Shown piece by piece: positions 18,341-27,746 of a DNA stretch of 64,000 bases (positions are counted from its first letter, which is position 1; each line of letters begins with the position of its first letter). The DNA is taken from the NCBI RefSeq assembly GCF_000282095.2, contig NZ_AKKC02000004.1, positions 1,054,001-1,118,000 on the forward strand. Reading direction: 5' to 3'. The notes beneath the pieces were generated by a model, which had not been told where the DNA came from, did not search any database, and was given only the letters and a program-made list of their open reading frames with translations. A program made the translations under genes and the position numbers. The stretch is from Rhizobium sp. CF080. GTDB taxonomy: Bacteria > Pseudomonadota > Alphaproteobacteria > Rhizobiales > Rhizobiaceae.

Positions 18341-19177
18341 TCAGCCCTGCATTTTGGGGTCGAGCCAGTCGCGCACCGCGTCGCCCAGCATGTTGATGCC
18401 GAGAAGCGTCAATGCGATGCAAAGGCCGGGAAGCACGATGAGATAGGGCGCTTGGGTGATGAAGGGGCGTGCACTCGCGAGCATGTTGCCCCAGCTCGGC
18501 GCCGGTGGGGGCACACCAAGGCCAAGAAACGACAGCGCGCTTTCCGACAGGATTACCCAGCCGAACATGGTGGTGGCGAGCACGGTGACGGGTGCGACGC
18601 AATTGGGCAACACGTGACGGATCATCGTCACCAGTTCGCTGTTGCCCATCACTTGGGAAGCTTCGATATATTCGCGCTCGCGGATCGACATCACGCTTGC
18701 CCGGACGACGCGCACGACGGCTGGCATATAGGCGAGCCCGAGCGCCACGACGATCGCTTCGCGGCTCGCCCCGGTCACGGCCATGATCCCGAGCGCCAGG
18801 AGCAGGCCCGGAAAGGCGAGCAGGGCATCGTTGAACATCATGATCACGCGGTCGCTGGCGCCGCGATAGAAACCGGCGAGCACGCCGAAGACGAGGCCGA
18901 AGGCAATCGCGAACGCGACTGTTGCAAAGGCGATCCAGGCGCTGGTGCGGGCGCCGTACATCAGCCGGCTCAGAATGTCGCGCCCGAACTCGTCGGTGCC
19001 GAGCAGATGCCCGGCTGTTCCCGGCGTCTTCAGGCGTGCGAGAAGATCGAGCTTCAGCGGATCGTAGGGCGAAATCAGCGGCCCACCGATCGCCAGCAGT
19101 ACCAGCAGCGCCACGATCGTTCCGCCGATGGCAGCGCTCACGCCGCGGCGGGGGAGGCGAAGAGACATCGCGGTCAT
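18341..19177 (-). CDS. Opp/Dpp-type ABC permease, DppC-like
   Basis: 278 residues, about six membrane spans. It has the short N-terminal segment plus LLGTDEFGRDILSRLMYGARTS, the hallmark of the DppC/OppC subunit. The coupling region REREYIEASQVMGNSE is typical of binding-protein-dependent permeases. It overlaps the DppB-like gene by four bases and is followed after 6 bp by the ATPase gene. Confidence 0.92.
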   Translation of the reverse strand: MTAMSLRLPRRGVSAAIGGTIVALLVLLAIGGPLISPYDPLKLDLLARLKTPGTAGHLLGTDEFGRDILSRLMYGARTSAWIAFATVAFAIAFGLVFGVLAGFYRGASDRVIMMFNDALLAFPGLLLALGIMAVTGASREAIVVALGLAYMPAVVRVVRASVMSIREREYIEASQVMGNSELVTMIRHVLPNCVAPVTVLATTMFGWVILSESALSFLGLGVPPPAPSWGNMLASARPFITQAPYLIVLPGLCIALTLLGINMLGDAVRDWLDPKMQG

Positions 19178-20115
19178 TGCGTAACCCTCGGGTCGAAGAT
19201 CGGATAAAGCAGGTCAACCACGAGATTGACGAGAATATAGATGGTGCTGATGAACAGGATGCATCCCTGTACGACCGGGTAGTCACGGGCATAGATGGCA
19301 TCCACCAGCAACCGGCCGAGGCCGGGAATAGTAAACACCGTCTCGGTGACGGCAATGCCCCCGAGTAGCCCGCCAAGGATCAGCCCGATCAGGGTCCAGG
19401 TGGGCGCGAAGGCGTTCTTGAACGCGTGCCGCCACATGACGGCGCTCTCGCTGAGCCCCTTGGCGCGTGCGTGCGTGATATATTCCAGCCGAGCGACCTC
19501 GATAGTCGCGGCGCGCGCCATGCGGACGATGGCACCGAGTTCGACCAGGACCAGGGTCAGTACCGGCATGAAAATATAGGTCAGCGCGGTGCCGAAATCC
19601 TCGCTGAACGACACGTAACCGATGATCGGGAACCATTTCAGCCAAAGGCCGAAAAAGAGGAGGATCATCAGGCCTAGCCAGAAGCTCGGTATGGAAAGGA
19701 GAAGCGTGGACGTGGCGACGACGCCGATATCCGCCAGGCTGTGCTGGCGCCAGGCGGCGATCATGCCCGCCGGCACCGCGATCAGCGAGGCGAAAAGGAC
19801 GGCGGCGACGACGATCGTCGCAGATACGCCGAACCGCTCCAATATCAGCGGCAGGACAGGGTCGCCGGTGCCGATCGACGTGCCGAAATCGCCGGTGAGG
19901 ATGTTGCCCAGCCAGATCATGTATTGAAAGACGATCGGGCCATCGAGGCCCATCTTACTGCGGAGAGCGGCGAGCTGCTCTGCCGTTGCCAGATCGCCGA
20001 GCATCATCGACGCCGGATCGCCGGGGATCATCCGCATCATGACGAAAACAGCGGTAGAAGCGATGAAAAGGGTGGGAATTGCCGAAGCGAGGCGGCCAGC
20101 CAGGAAACGGATCAT
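19174..20115 (-). CDS. Opp/Dpp-type ABC permease, DppB-like
   Basis: 313 residues, six membrane spans, with the DppB N-terminus (FIASTAVFVMMRMIPGDPASMML) and the coupling loop ARLEYITHARAKGLSESAVMWRHAFKNA. First gene of the minus-strand transporter operon. No binding protein is in this operon; two candidates lie at 14966 and 37183, each with the same type of operator. Confidence 0.92.
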   Translation of the reverse strand: MIRFLAGRLASAIPTLFIASTAVFVMMRMIPGDPASMMLGDLATAEQLAALRSKMGLDGPIVFQYMIWLGNILTGDFGTSIGTGDPVLPLILERFGVSATIVVAAVLFASLIAVPAGMIAAWRQHSLADIGVVATSTLLLSIPSFWLGLMILLFFGLWLKWFPIIGYVSFSEDFGTALTYIFMPVLTLVLVELGAIVRMARAATIEVARLEYITHARAKGLSESAVMWRHAFKNAFAPTWTLIGLILGGLLGGIAVTETVFTIPGLGRLLVDAIYARDYPVVQGCILFISTIYILVNLVVDLLYPIFDPRVTQ

Positions 20116-20275
20116 CGTCTCACGCCTCTCAGGCCTGCGGCGGCATAGTCCGCTCCTGCATCAGGGCAATCGCCGGGCCGCGTGAGCGGCCTGGCGAAAT
20201 CATCGATTTCGCAGGCAGGTTCCATGTTCTCTGTTCCCATGTCTGACATTCGCAGATCGTTGTTATGGCTTTAAT

Positions 20276-20298
20276 ATATTGCGATCTTCGATCGCGCA
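20276..20298. promoter_or_regulatory. Candidate operator, site D of the GCGATC regulon
   Basis: ATATTGCGATC-TTC-GATCGC. On the minus strand the core reads GCGATCGAAGATC, one mismatch from the common core. It lies about 165 bp before the DppB-like start. A partial copy, CGCAGATCG, lies between it and the gene at 20251-20259. Confidence 0.68.
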
Positions 20299-20409
20299 AT
20301 GCGTATGCGAAAATGAGAAAGGAATGTAATTTAACTTACTGAATACAAAGAATAATAATTTTCTAGAAAAGTGCGTTTGCCTAAATTTTCCATAAATTTT
20401 CTGGCAGTT

Positions 20410-21102
20410 TTAGTCCGCAGTGAACTCTGCGTGCTTCAACAGATAGGCAGCCCCTTCGCTGATATCGCGCACGATGGCCTCACGGGCTTTTGGTCCGTCA
20501 CCCTTCTCCAGTGCTTCGAGCGCATCCTCATGATAGTCGATTTCCAGGATGCCCGAGAGGGCTCCGTCGAAACTGCCGGAATAACGGCGGAGAAAGGGGC
20601 CGATCTGCATCCACAGTGTCTCGATGAGGAAGAGCAGCGGCGCGTTGCCACAGTGGCGGTAAATGGTGAATTTGAAATCGTAGTTGGCGGCAAGGTAACG
20701 GTCGATATCGCCGGCTCGCGCCGCGCTGGTCAATTCTTCGCTGAGCTTGCGGATCGTGCGCAGATTGTTGCCGTTGATGATCGAGGCGGCGCGCTCTGTC
20801 GCGGCACCTTCGACGACGGTGCGGGCATCCATCAGCTGGGCGAATTCGGAAGCGGTGATCTGCGGCACTTCGAGACTACCGTTCGGTAGGGGGCGCAACG
20901 CCTGCTGGGCCTGCAGGCGCATGAGCGCGGCCCGAACCGGCATGTCGCTTGTGCCCAGTTCCTGTGCGAGCTTGCGGGATGTCAGCTTCTGGCCCGGCTC
21001 GAACCGTCCGGACACGAGGGCACGGACGATTTCCGCATAGACTTTCTCGTGAAGGGGTTCGACTTCGACCACCGAAAGACCGAACTGCTGTTTTTTAGCC
21101 AT
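20410..21102 (-). CDS. GntR-family transcriptional regulator, FCD (FadR-like) subgroup
   Basis: 230 residues. An N-terminal winged helix (about residues 15-75: VYAEIVRALVSGRFEPGQKL, SRKLAQELGTSDMPVRAALMRL) is followed by an all-helical FCD ligand-binding domain (ARTVVEGAATERAA onward). Such regulators usually bind small acids or amino compounds and repress catabolic genes. Its own upstream region carries site E of the GCGATC palindrome. It sits centrally among the eight sites, which makes it the best candidate for the regulator of the regulon. Confidence 0.92.
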   Translation of the reverse strand: MAKKQQFGLSVVEVEPLHEKVYAEIVRALVSGRFEPGQKLTSRKLAQELGTSDMPVRAALMRLQAQQALRPLPNGSLEVPQITASEFAQLMDARTVVEGAATERAASIINGNNLRTIRKLSEELTSAARAGDIDRYLAANYDFKFTIYRHCGNAPLLFLIETLWMQIGPFLRRYSGSFDGALSGILEIDYHEDALEALEKGDGPKAREAIVRDISEGAAYLLKHAEFTAD

Positions 21103-21230
21103 GCTTACTTCCCGTGTTGTTATTGCCGCGCCCGCCTGATGGGTTGCGACCTTAAACCTCGTCTTTCATTGTTTTCTAAACCGTTAGCCGGCTGATGTCA
21201 CCGGGACAACTACGCCATCCCGGCAAAATT

Positions 21231-21247
21231 TTGCGATCTGCGATCGT
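21231..21247. promoter_or_regulatory. Candidate operator, site E of the GCGATC regulon, upstream of the GntR gene
   Basis: TTGCGATC-TGC-GATCGT. On the minus strand the core is ACGATCGCAGATC, one mismatch. It lies about 130 bp before the start of the GntR gene and 27 bp after the end of the PuuA-like gene, so it most likely serves the regulator itself. Confidence 0.68.
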
Positions 21248-21274
21248 GATTGTTCGCAAGGCTTGGATGATATC

Positions 21275-22645
21275 TCAAGCCGTCTCGAGATAGGTACGAT
21301 ATTCGAATTGGGTGATCTGGGTGGCGAAGGCTTCGAGCTCCTGTCGCTTGCAGGCTATCAGCCCCGACCGCATGACCGGAGAAAATATCTCCGAGACATG
21401 TTGCCCCGCCTCGAAGGCATTGATGGCCGAATGCCAATCGAGAGGCAGTTTTTCCAGATCCTCGCCATAGGCGTCGCCACTGCGCGGCTGCCCCGGCGAT
21501 AGTTGCTTGCGAATGCCGGTCAATGCCGCTCCGAGAACTGCCGCCATCACCAGATAGGGATTGGCGTCGGCGCCCGCGACCCGATGTTCGATGCGACGTG
21601 CCTTGTGGCTTCCCCCGGGAATGCGGATCGCGACCATGCGGTTTTCGTAACCCCAGGCGACCGCTGTCGGGGCGTAGGAGTTCGGCCGCAGCCGGCGGTA
21701 GGAATTGTAGTGTGGGGCGAAGATCAGGGTGCTTTCGGCCATCGCTGCCAGCATGCCGCCGATCGCATGCCGCATTATCTCGGTTCCTTCCTCTCCGCCA
21801 TTGTCGAAGACGTTATGACCCTCCCGGTCGAGCAGGCTGAAATGGATATGGAACCCGCTGCCGGAATGATGGCCATAGGGCTTCGCCATGAAACAGGCCG
21901 CCAGCCCATGCTTGCGCGCGATACCCTTGACGGTGCGCTTGAAGAACAGGGCGTCGTCCGCTGCCTGAAGAGCATCGGACGTGTGGTTGAGATTGATCTC
22001 GAACTGACCGATGCCGTTTTCAGCGATCGTCGTATCGGCCGGAATGCCCTGCTCATGGCAGGCGACGTAGACATCGTCGATAAAGGCTTCGAACTGGTCG
22101 ACCTCGTCCATATCCATGGCCGCAGCGCTGTCGAGGCGCCGGCCGGTGACGGGGGAGAGAGGGCCAAGCGGCAGATCCGCATTGGGATCGACCAGGTAGA
22201 ACTCGAGTTCCGTCGCCGTCACCGGCGTCAGGCCCAGTTCCGCATAACCGGCAAGCACGGTGGCCAGTGCGCGGCGCGGGTCGCCAAGGAAAGGAACGCC
22301 ATGCTCGTCGGCCAGCCAGACCGGCAGCATGGCCGTCGGCCGGGCGAGCCAGTTCATCGGCATCACGGCGCGGCCCGTCCAGTCGCAGCGGCCATCGGCA
22401 TCACCCGTCTCGAACACCATGGGATTGCCGGCGATGTCCTTGCCCCAGATATCGAGGCCCGGAACGGAGAGCGGCATTCGCAAGCCGCCTTCCAATGCCT
22501 TCTTGGCTTGGTCGCGCGGAAGACGTTTGCCGCGCATGATGCCGTTCACGTCGCAGACCGCCGCGCGGATGCTTTCGATTTCGGGATGCGCCTCAAGCCA
22601 TTTCAATGAACCGGCAATATCCATTCTCTTCCTACTTTCTTCCAT
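21275..22645 (-). CDS. puuA: Glutamine synthetase-family ligase, gamma-glutamyl-polyamine synthetase (PuuA) like
   Basis: 456 residues from the ATG at 22645, which has AGGG 5 bp upstream; ATG 22624 is an alternative. It has the glutamine synthetase core: ATELEFYL (glutamate binding), ENGIGQFEINL, FMAKPYGHHSGSGFHIHFSL (catalytic and metal-binding) and NSYRRLRPNSYAP. The last two are phrased as in PuuA-like enzymes that ligate glutamate to diamines or amines rather than ammonia. A PuuC-like dehydrogenase lies 22 bp upstream in the same operon, which supports an amine-catabolic role. The specific amine is not known. Confidence 0.85.
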   Translation of the reverse strand: MEESRKRMDIAGSLKWLEAHPEIESIRAAVCDVNGIMRGKRLPRDQAKKALEGGLRMPLSVPGLDIWGKDIAGNPMVFETGDADGRCDWTGRAVMPMNWLARPTAMLPVWLADEHGVPFLGDPRRALATVLAGYAELGLTPVTATELEFYLVDPNADLPLGPLSPVTGRRLDSAAAMDMDEVDQFEAFIDDVYVACHEQGIPADTTIAENGIGQFEINLNHTSDALQAADDALFFKRTVKGIARKHGLAACFMAKPYGHHSGSGFHIHFSLLDREGHNVFDNGGEEGTEIMRHAIGGMLAAMAESTLIFAPHYNSYRRLRPNSYAPTAVAWGYENRMVAIRIPGGSHKARRIEHRVAGADANPYLVMAAVLGAALTGIRKQLSPGQPRSGDAYGEDLEKLPLDWHSAINAFEAGQHVSEIFSPVMRSGLIACKRQELEAFATQITQFEYRTYLETA

Positions 22646-22667
22646 GAGACCCTGTCCGCCTTGCACG

Positions 22668-24155
22668 TTAGCACCGATAACGGATCCAGGTGGTCTTCAA
22701 AGCGGTGTATTTCTCGATGGCGTGGCGCGAGAGATCGCGGCCCGAACCGGACTGCTTGAACCCACCGAAGGGAACCGCCGGGCTGACGGGATCGACCACG
22801 TTGACCGCCACGACCCCGGCCGTCAGTCGCGACGATACCCGATGGGCGCGCGACAGGTCGTCGGTGAAGACCGATGCTGCGAGGCCATAGACGCTGTCGT
22901 TGGCGATGCGGATCGCCTCGTCCTCTTCCGAGAAGCGCATGACTGACAGAACCGGGCCAAAAATTTCGTCCCGGGCGATGGTCGAATCCGGCTTTACGTC
23001 GGCAAAGATGGTCGGCTCTATGAAGCTGCCCTTGCCGCCGACGGTGATGGCCTTGCCTCCCGCCACCAGCGTAGCCTCCCGCCGCCCCTCGTCGATGAAC
23101 CGCATCACATTGGAGGCATGCTTGGCCTCGACCATGGCGCCAAGGCCGGACTTCGGATCGAGGGGGTCTCCCGGCTGGTAGGCCGGCAGGCGTTTCAGCA
23201 GGAGATCGATAAACATCTTTTCGATCGATTGGTGGACGAGGAGACGCGAGGAGGCGGAGCAGACCTGGCCCTGGTTATAGAAGATGCCGCTCGCTACCTG
23301 ATCCGCCGCGGCTTCCAGGTCGCCGCAATCCGGGAAAACGATGACGGGCGATTTGCCGCCGCATTCGAGCCAGACCTGCTTCATGTTGGATTCGCCGGCA
23401 TATTTCAGGAAGAGTTTGCCGACTGCCGTCGATCCGGTGAAGGCGAGGCAATCCACATCCATATGACGACCCAGCGCCTGGCCAGCCGTTTCGCCGAAGC
23501 CGGGCACGACGTTGAGAACCCCCTCTGGCAGGCCGGCATCGAGTGCTAATTGGGCAAGCCGGAGGGCCGTGAACGGGGATTGCTCCGCTGGCTTGAGAAC
23601 GACGCTGTTGCCGGCGGCAAGCGCCGGCGCGCATTTCCAGATCGCCATGTTGAGCGGGAAATTCCACGGCACGACCGCGCCCACGACACCAAGCGGTACG
23701 CGGCGGATAAGGCCCGCATTGCCTTCCGGCAAGGGCGCCATCTCGTCATAGACCTTGTCCGCCTCTTCCGCATGCCACTGAAGGATATTGATGGCGGCCG
23801 GGATGTCGTTGCCGGCGGCATCGCGAACGAGCTTGCCCATGTCCACGCTCTCCATTGCGGCGAGTTCGGCCACTTCGGCGCGCATGAGTTCGACGAGGCG
23901 CAGCAGGACTTTCTTGCGTTCCACTGGCGCGCGCCGGCTCCAGGCGCCGCTTTCGAAGGAATTCCGGGCGGAAGCTACCGCTGCGTCGATATCCTCGGCG
24001 CCGCCCGCGGCGACATCGGCCAGCGTCTCTCCGGTGGCCGGATTGACGGATGCAAAACCTTGCCCGGACCGCGCCTCGACCTTTCGACCGCCGATCACCG
24101 CATGGGTGCCGAGGCTGAGCGAGCGGGCAGTCTTGTGCCAATCGAGGGAGTCCAT
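22668..24155 (-). CDS. puuC: Aldehyde dehydrogenase, PuuC-like (gamma-glutamyl-aminoaldehyde type)
   Basis: 495 residues. The NAD-binding stretch is GVVGAVVPWNFPLNMAIWK, the general base Glu lies in LECGGKSP, and the nucleophile Cys in NQGQVCSASSR. The N-terminus (DWHKTARSL) and the C-terminus (KYTALKTTWIRY) resemble PuuC. It oxidises an omega-amino or gamma-glutamylamino aldehyde to the acid. It is first in the minus-strand operon with the PuuA-like gene and shares a divergent control region containing site F with the second aldehyde dehydrogenase. Confidence 0.88.
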   Translation of the reverse strand: MDSLDWHKTARSLSLGTHAVIGGRKVEARSGQGFASVNPATGETLADVAAGGAEDIDAAVASARNSFESGAWSRRAPVERKKVLLRLVELMRAEVAELAAMESVDMGKLVRDAAGNDIPAAINILQWHAEEADKVYDEMAPLPEGNAGLIRRVPLGVVGAVVPWNFPLNMAIWKCAPALAAGNSVVLKPAEQSPFTALRLAQLALDAGLPEGVLNVVPGFGETAGQALGRHMDVDCLAFTGSTAVGKLFLKYAGESNMKQVWLECGGKSPVIVFPDCGDLEAAADQVASGIFYNQGQVCSASSRLLVHQSIEKMFIDLLLKRLPAYQPGDPLDPKSGLGAMVEAKHASNVMRFIDEGRREATLVAGGKAITVGGKGSFIEPTIFADVKPDSTIARDEIFGPVLSVMRFSEEDEAIRIANDSVYGLAASVFTDDLSRAHRVSSRLTAGVVAVNVVDPVSPAVPFGGFKQSGSGRDLSRHAIEKYTALKTTWIRYRC

Positions 24156-24262
24156 TCAGAAGTCCTTTTAACGAGTTTTAGATTTTTACGGAGATCTCTC
24201 TTTGAAAATTTATGATGTGTATACATAAGTTTACAAAGTTTTCTTCCCGTTCGTTTGATAAG

Positions 24263-24289
24263 ATATTGCGTGATCTGCGATCGCAATAT
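24263..24289. promoter_or_regulatory. Candidate operator, site F of the GCGATC regulon (most extended palindrome)
   Basis: Left arm ATATTGCG-TG-ATC, spacer TGC, right arm GATCGCAATAT. Apart from a 2-bp insertion in the left arm this is a full palindrome with ATATTGCGATC arms. It lies between divergent aldehyde dehydrogenase genes and could control both directions. Confidence 0.75.
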
Positions 24290-24360
24290 ATCGATGTTTC
24301 TCGAAAAGCCAAGCGGCATCGTGAATGCCGCGTTTCAATTTCCAGCGGGAGTGACAAGCG

Positions 24361-25806
24361 ATGAGATCGCACAATGAGGTGAAGCCCAACGTTATCGGCG
24401 GCGAATGGATCTCCTCGGTCCAGGCAGTGGAAAATTTCAATCCCTCGGACCTATCCGATGTCGTCGGTCTCTACTCGACCGGCGATGCTGCGGTCGTGGA
24501 TGCAGCGGTCGACGCGGCGCGCAGCGCTCTTCCCGGCTGGTCGCTCGCCACCCCGCAGCAACGCTTCAACATTCTCGACAAGGCCGCCACCGAAATTCTG
24601 GCGCGCGAGGAGGAACTCGGACGCCTGCTCAGCCGTGAGGAAGGCAAGACCTTGCCCGAGGGGCGGGGGGAGGCGACCCGCGCCGGAATGATCTTCAAAT
24701 ACATGGCGGGCGAGGCGCTCAGAAATCCGGGCGATGTGCTGCCCTCGGTGCGTCCGGGCATCAAGGTGGAGGTGACGCGCGAGCCGGTCGGTGTTATCGG
24801 CATCATCACACCCTGGAATTTTCCGATCGCCATCCCTGCCTGGAAGATCGCGCCGGCGCTTGCCTACGGCAATACCGTGGTCTTCAAACCGGCGGAACTG
24901 GTGCCCGGCTGTGCCTGGGAACTGGTCGATATCCTCCACCGCGCGGGCCTGCCTGCCGGCGTCCTCAACCTGGTGATGGGGGCGGGGCGCATCGTGGGAC
25001 AGGCAATCCTCGATCACCGTGATATCGACGCGGTGTCCTTCACCGGTTCGGCCGGCGTCGGCCGGGCGGCAGTGGCAACCGCAGCCGCGCGGGGCGTCAA
25101 GGTGCAGGCGGAAATGGGCGGCAAGAACCCCTTCGTCGTGCTGGACGATGCCGATCTCGATGTCGCGGTCGAGGCGGTTGCCAACGGATCGTTCTTCTCG
25201 ACCGGCCAGCGCTGCACAGCGTCGAGCCGCATCATCGTGACCGATGGCATTCACGATCGTTTTCTGGGGGCATTGAAAACACGGATTTCAAGGCTGAATG
25301 TGGGGCATGCACTCCGACCCGAAACGGAAATCGGCCCCGTCGTCGACAAGCGCCAGTTCGAGCAGGATCTGAGTTATATCGAGATCGCGCGGAACGAGGG
25401 CGGCATTCTCGAAACCGGCGGCGAGTTGCTGACGCGCGATACGCAGGGCTTTTTCCTTCAGCCCGCCCTTTTCTCCGCAACGACGAACGACATGCGCATC
25501 AATCGGGAAGAGGTTTTTGGGCCGGTTGCGGCGGTCATCCGCGTCAGGCACTACGAGGAGGCGCTGCAGGTCGCCAGCGACACGGAATTTGGCCTTTCCG
25601 CGGGCATTGCGACGACGTCGATCAAATATGCCGAGCATTTCAAGCGGCATGCGCGCAGCGGCATGGTGATGGTCAACGTGCCGACTGCCGGCGTCGACTA
25701 CCATGTTCCCTTCGGTGGCATTCGAGGGTCGAGCTATGGCCCACGGGAACAGGGCGCCTATGCGAAGGAATTCTATACGAATGTGAAAACCGCCTATTCG
25801 ATGTGA
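24361..25806 (+). CDS. Aldehyde dehydrogenase, semialdehyde type (2,5-dioxopentanoate/succinate-semialdehyde DH-like)
   Basis: 481 residues. NAD-binding GVIGIITPWNFPIAIPAWK, catalytic Glu in QAEMGGKNP and Cys in STGQRCTASSR. The ending GVDYHVPFGGIRGSSYGPREQG is usual in alpha-ketoglutarate-semialdehyde and related dehydrogenases. It differs clearly from the neighbouring PuuC-like enzyme, so the two probably handle successive or different aldehydes. A GGGAGTG ribosome-binding site precedes the ATG. The MOSC-reductase gene follows after 8 bp. Confidence 0.88.
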   Translation: MRSHNEVKPNVIGGEWISSVQAVENFNPSDLSDVVGLYSTGDAAVVDAAVDAARSALPGWSLATPQQRFNILDKAATEILAREEELGRLLSREEGKTLPEGRGEATRAGMIFKYMAGEALRNPGDVLPSVRPGIKVEVTREPVGVIGIITPWNFPIAIPAWKIAPALAYGNTVVFKPAELVPGCAWELVDILHRAGLPAGVLNLVMGAGRIVGQAILDHRDIDAVSFTGSAGVGRAAVATAAARGVKVQAEMGGKNPFVVLDDADLDVAVEAVANGSFFSTGQRCTASSRIIVTDGIHDRFLGALKTRISRLNVGHALRPETEIGPVVDKRQFEQDLSYIEIARNEGGILETGGELLTRDTQGFFLQPALFSATTNDMRINREEVFGPVAAVIRVRHYEEALQVASDTEFGLSAGIATTSIKYAEHFKRHARSGMVMVNVPTAGVDYHVPFGGIRGSSYGPREQGAYAKEFYTNVKTAYSM

Positions 25807-25814
25807 GGGCGGCC

Positions 25815-27746
25815 ATGCCTGCGCCGACGATCCGGATCGAAAGCCTGCATCTTTACCCGCTGAAATCGGGTTCGGCGATCGATGTCCTGTCCGCATGGGT
25901 CGAGCCGGAAGGCCTGGCCGGTGATCGGACCATGATGGTGACCGACCTTTCTGGGGAGTGCCTGACGTCTCGAAAACTCCCCGCCCTGCTGACGCTGCAC
26001 TGCCTGACCGACGGTGACGAGGTCATCCTGATGGGGCCGGATGCCAGGCCATGCGTCTTTTCCCGCATGGCGCTTCGTCCGACGGGCAATGTGGCGGCGC
26101 GCGTATGGGGCGACGAGGTGGCGGTCCTCGATGCCGGCGATCAAGTGGCCGACTGGCTCTCGCGCTTTCTCGGCCACTCCTGTCGGCTCGTGCTGAAGGG
26201 GCCGCAAACGTACCGGCCTCTCGCCTTGAAGCCCGGCCATGCCGTCAGCTTCGCCGATACCGCGCCGCTTCTGCTGATCGGCAAATCCTCTCTCGACGAC
26301 CTGAATGACTATCTGGAGACGCCGGCCGAGATGGCCCGTTTCCGACCCAATGTCGTCGTTTCGGGACCCCTGCCGTTCGACGAGGATGGGTGGGGAACGA
26401 TCCGTATCGGCGGGGTCGAATTCGATGTCGCCGGCGGTTGCGATCGGTGCGTGGTGACGACGCTCGACCCGCAAAGCGGGGAGGCACGCATCGATCGGGA
26501 ACCCTTGGCGACGCTCGCGAAACGGCGCCGGGGTGAGGACGGAAAACCCTATTTCGGGCAATTTCTCGTCCCGCGCCGATCGGGACGCATTTTCGTGGGG
26601 GATGCTGTCGAAATCCTCTCCTGTAAGGAGTCCGTCAGGCTTCGCCCGCCGCCGGACATGGAGCGGATCCGAAGGTCCGCGAAGCGGGAAGCGGTGCGCG
26701 GATCGGGGCCGATCCCAATGATCTGCACTGGCATCGTGGCTGAAACGGCAGACATGCGGAGCTTTCGATTCAAGTCGGAGGATGGTGCTGCGATCGACTA
26801 TCTGCCTGGCCAGTTCATCACGCTTCAACTGGAGACCGACGGCGTTCCGGTGCGCCGTAGCTATACGATTTCGTCCTCGCCGTCCCGGCCGCATCATATC
26901 GCCGTCAGCGTGAAACGGGTCCGTGGTGGGCGCGTTTCCAACTGGCTGCATGACAATCTGAAGGTCGGTGACCGGCTGCTCGGTGTTGGACCGCATGGAC
27001 GGTTTCATCTCGCTGCGGTGGGCGAGAAACACTCGCTGCTGATGGTGTCGGCCGGCAGCGGCATCACGCCGATGATCGCCATGCTGCGGTATGTTGCCGA
27101 TCTCGATCTGCCACATGATGTCGTCTTCCATCACAGTGCTCGCAGCACCGAAGATCTGCCCTTTACAGAGGAATTGCTCTTGCTGAAGCGGCAGATGGGA
27201 GACAGGTTGAAGCTCTCTTGGAATTTGACTTCCCCCGACACGGCCTCGATCGATGGTCCTTCGTCATCGTCTTACAAGGGGCGCCTCAATGAGATCATGC
27301 TTGCGGACATTTGCCCCGATATCCATGATCGCGTGACCTTTTGTTGCGGGCCTGACGGCTTTCGGCAGGCGGCAAGAGCGATGCATCGGGCACTTGCACC
27401 CGATGCCATCTATCTTGAGGAAAGCTTCGGTTCCGACCTGCCGGCAATCGTGGAAGCCGAGGTTTTGCCATATCGGGTGAATTTCCGGAAAAGCGGCATT
27501 GTTGCCGACGGCAAGGGCCGGGAAACGCTCCTCGATATTGCGCGAACCATGAACATTCCGGTGCATGCCGATTGCGAGGCAGGTATCTGCGGGACCTGCC
27601 GCTGCCGTGTCGTTTCGGGCGACTGGATGCTTGCGGCGAACTGCGCCGATCCCGAGCGGACAGTGCTCAGCGCCGAGGAAAAGCAGGAGGGATATGTGCT
27701 TGCCTGCAGCACCTGGCCGATTGGAAGCCTGATCGTCGATCTTTAG
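25815..27746 (+). CDS. Fused MOSC (mARC/YcbX-like molybdenum) domain, flavin reductase and plant-type 2Fe-2S ferredoxin domain
   Basis: 643 residues. Residues 1-270 are MOSC N-terminal beta-barrel plus MOSC domain. C209-D-R-C212-VVTTLDP matches the molybdenum-cofactor cysteine region of mARC/YcbX. Residues about 300-540 form a ferredoxin-NADP-reductase module with RRSYTISS (347-354) for FAD and SAGSGITPMIAMLRY for the nicotinamide nucleotide. Residues about 555-643 are a 2Fe-2S domain with C587-x4-C592-x2-C595 and C631. mARC/YcbX proteins reduce N-hydroxylated compounds but normally need separate electron donors; here the whole chain is in one chain. It is translated with the aldehyde dehydrogenase. 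Confidence 0.9.
   Translation: MPAPTIRIESLHLYPLKSGSAIDVLSAWVEPEGLAGDRTMMVTDLSGECLTSRKLPALLTLHCLTDGDEVILMGPDARPCVFSRMALRPTGNVAARVWGDEVAVLDAGDQVADWLSRFLGHSCRLVLKGPQTYRPLALKPGHAVSFADTAPLLLIGKSSLDDLNDYLETPAEMARFRPNVVVSGPLPFDEDGWGTIRIGGVEFDVAGGCDRCVVTTLDPQSGEARIDREPLATLAKRRRGEDGKPYFGQFLVPRRSGRIFVGDAVEILSCKESVRLRPPPDMERIRRSAKREAVRGSGPIPMICTGIVAETADMRSFRFKSEDGAAIDYLPGQFITLQLETDGVPVRRSYTISSSPSRPHHIAVSVKRVRGGRVSNWLHDNLKVGDRLLGVGPHGRFHLAAVGEKHSLLMVSAGSGITPMIAMLRYVADLDLPHDVVFHHSARSTEDLPFTEELLLLKRQMGDRLKLSWNLTSPDTASIDGPSSSSYKGRLNEIMLADICPDIHDRVTFCCGPDGFRQAARAMHRALAPDAIYLEESFGSDLPAIVEAEVLPYRVNFRKSGIVADGKGRETLLDIARTMNIPVHADCEAGICGTCRCRVVSGDWMLAANCADPERTVLSAEEKQEGYVLACSTWPIGSLIVDL

Noticed and set aside
17864..19207. 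Plus-strand open frame of 447 codons
   Set aside because: Antisense to the Opp ATPase and DppC-like genes, with His/Gly-rich shadow composition.
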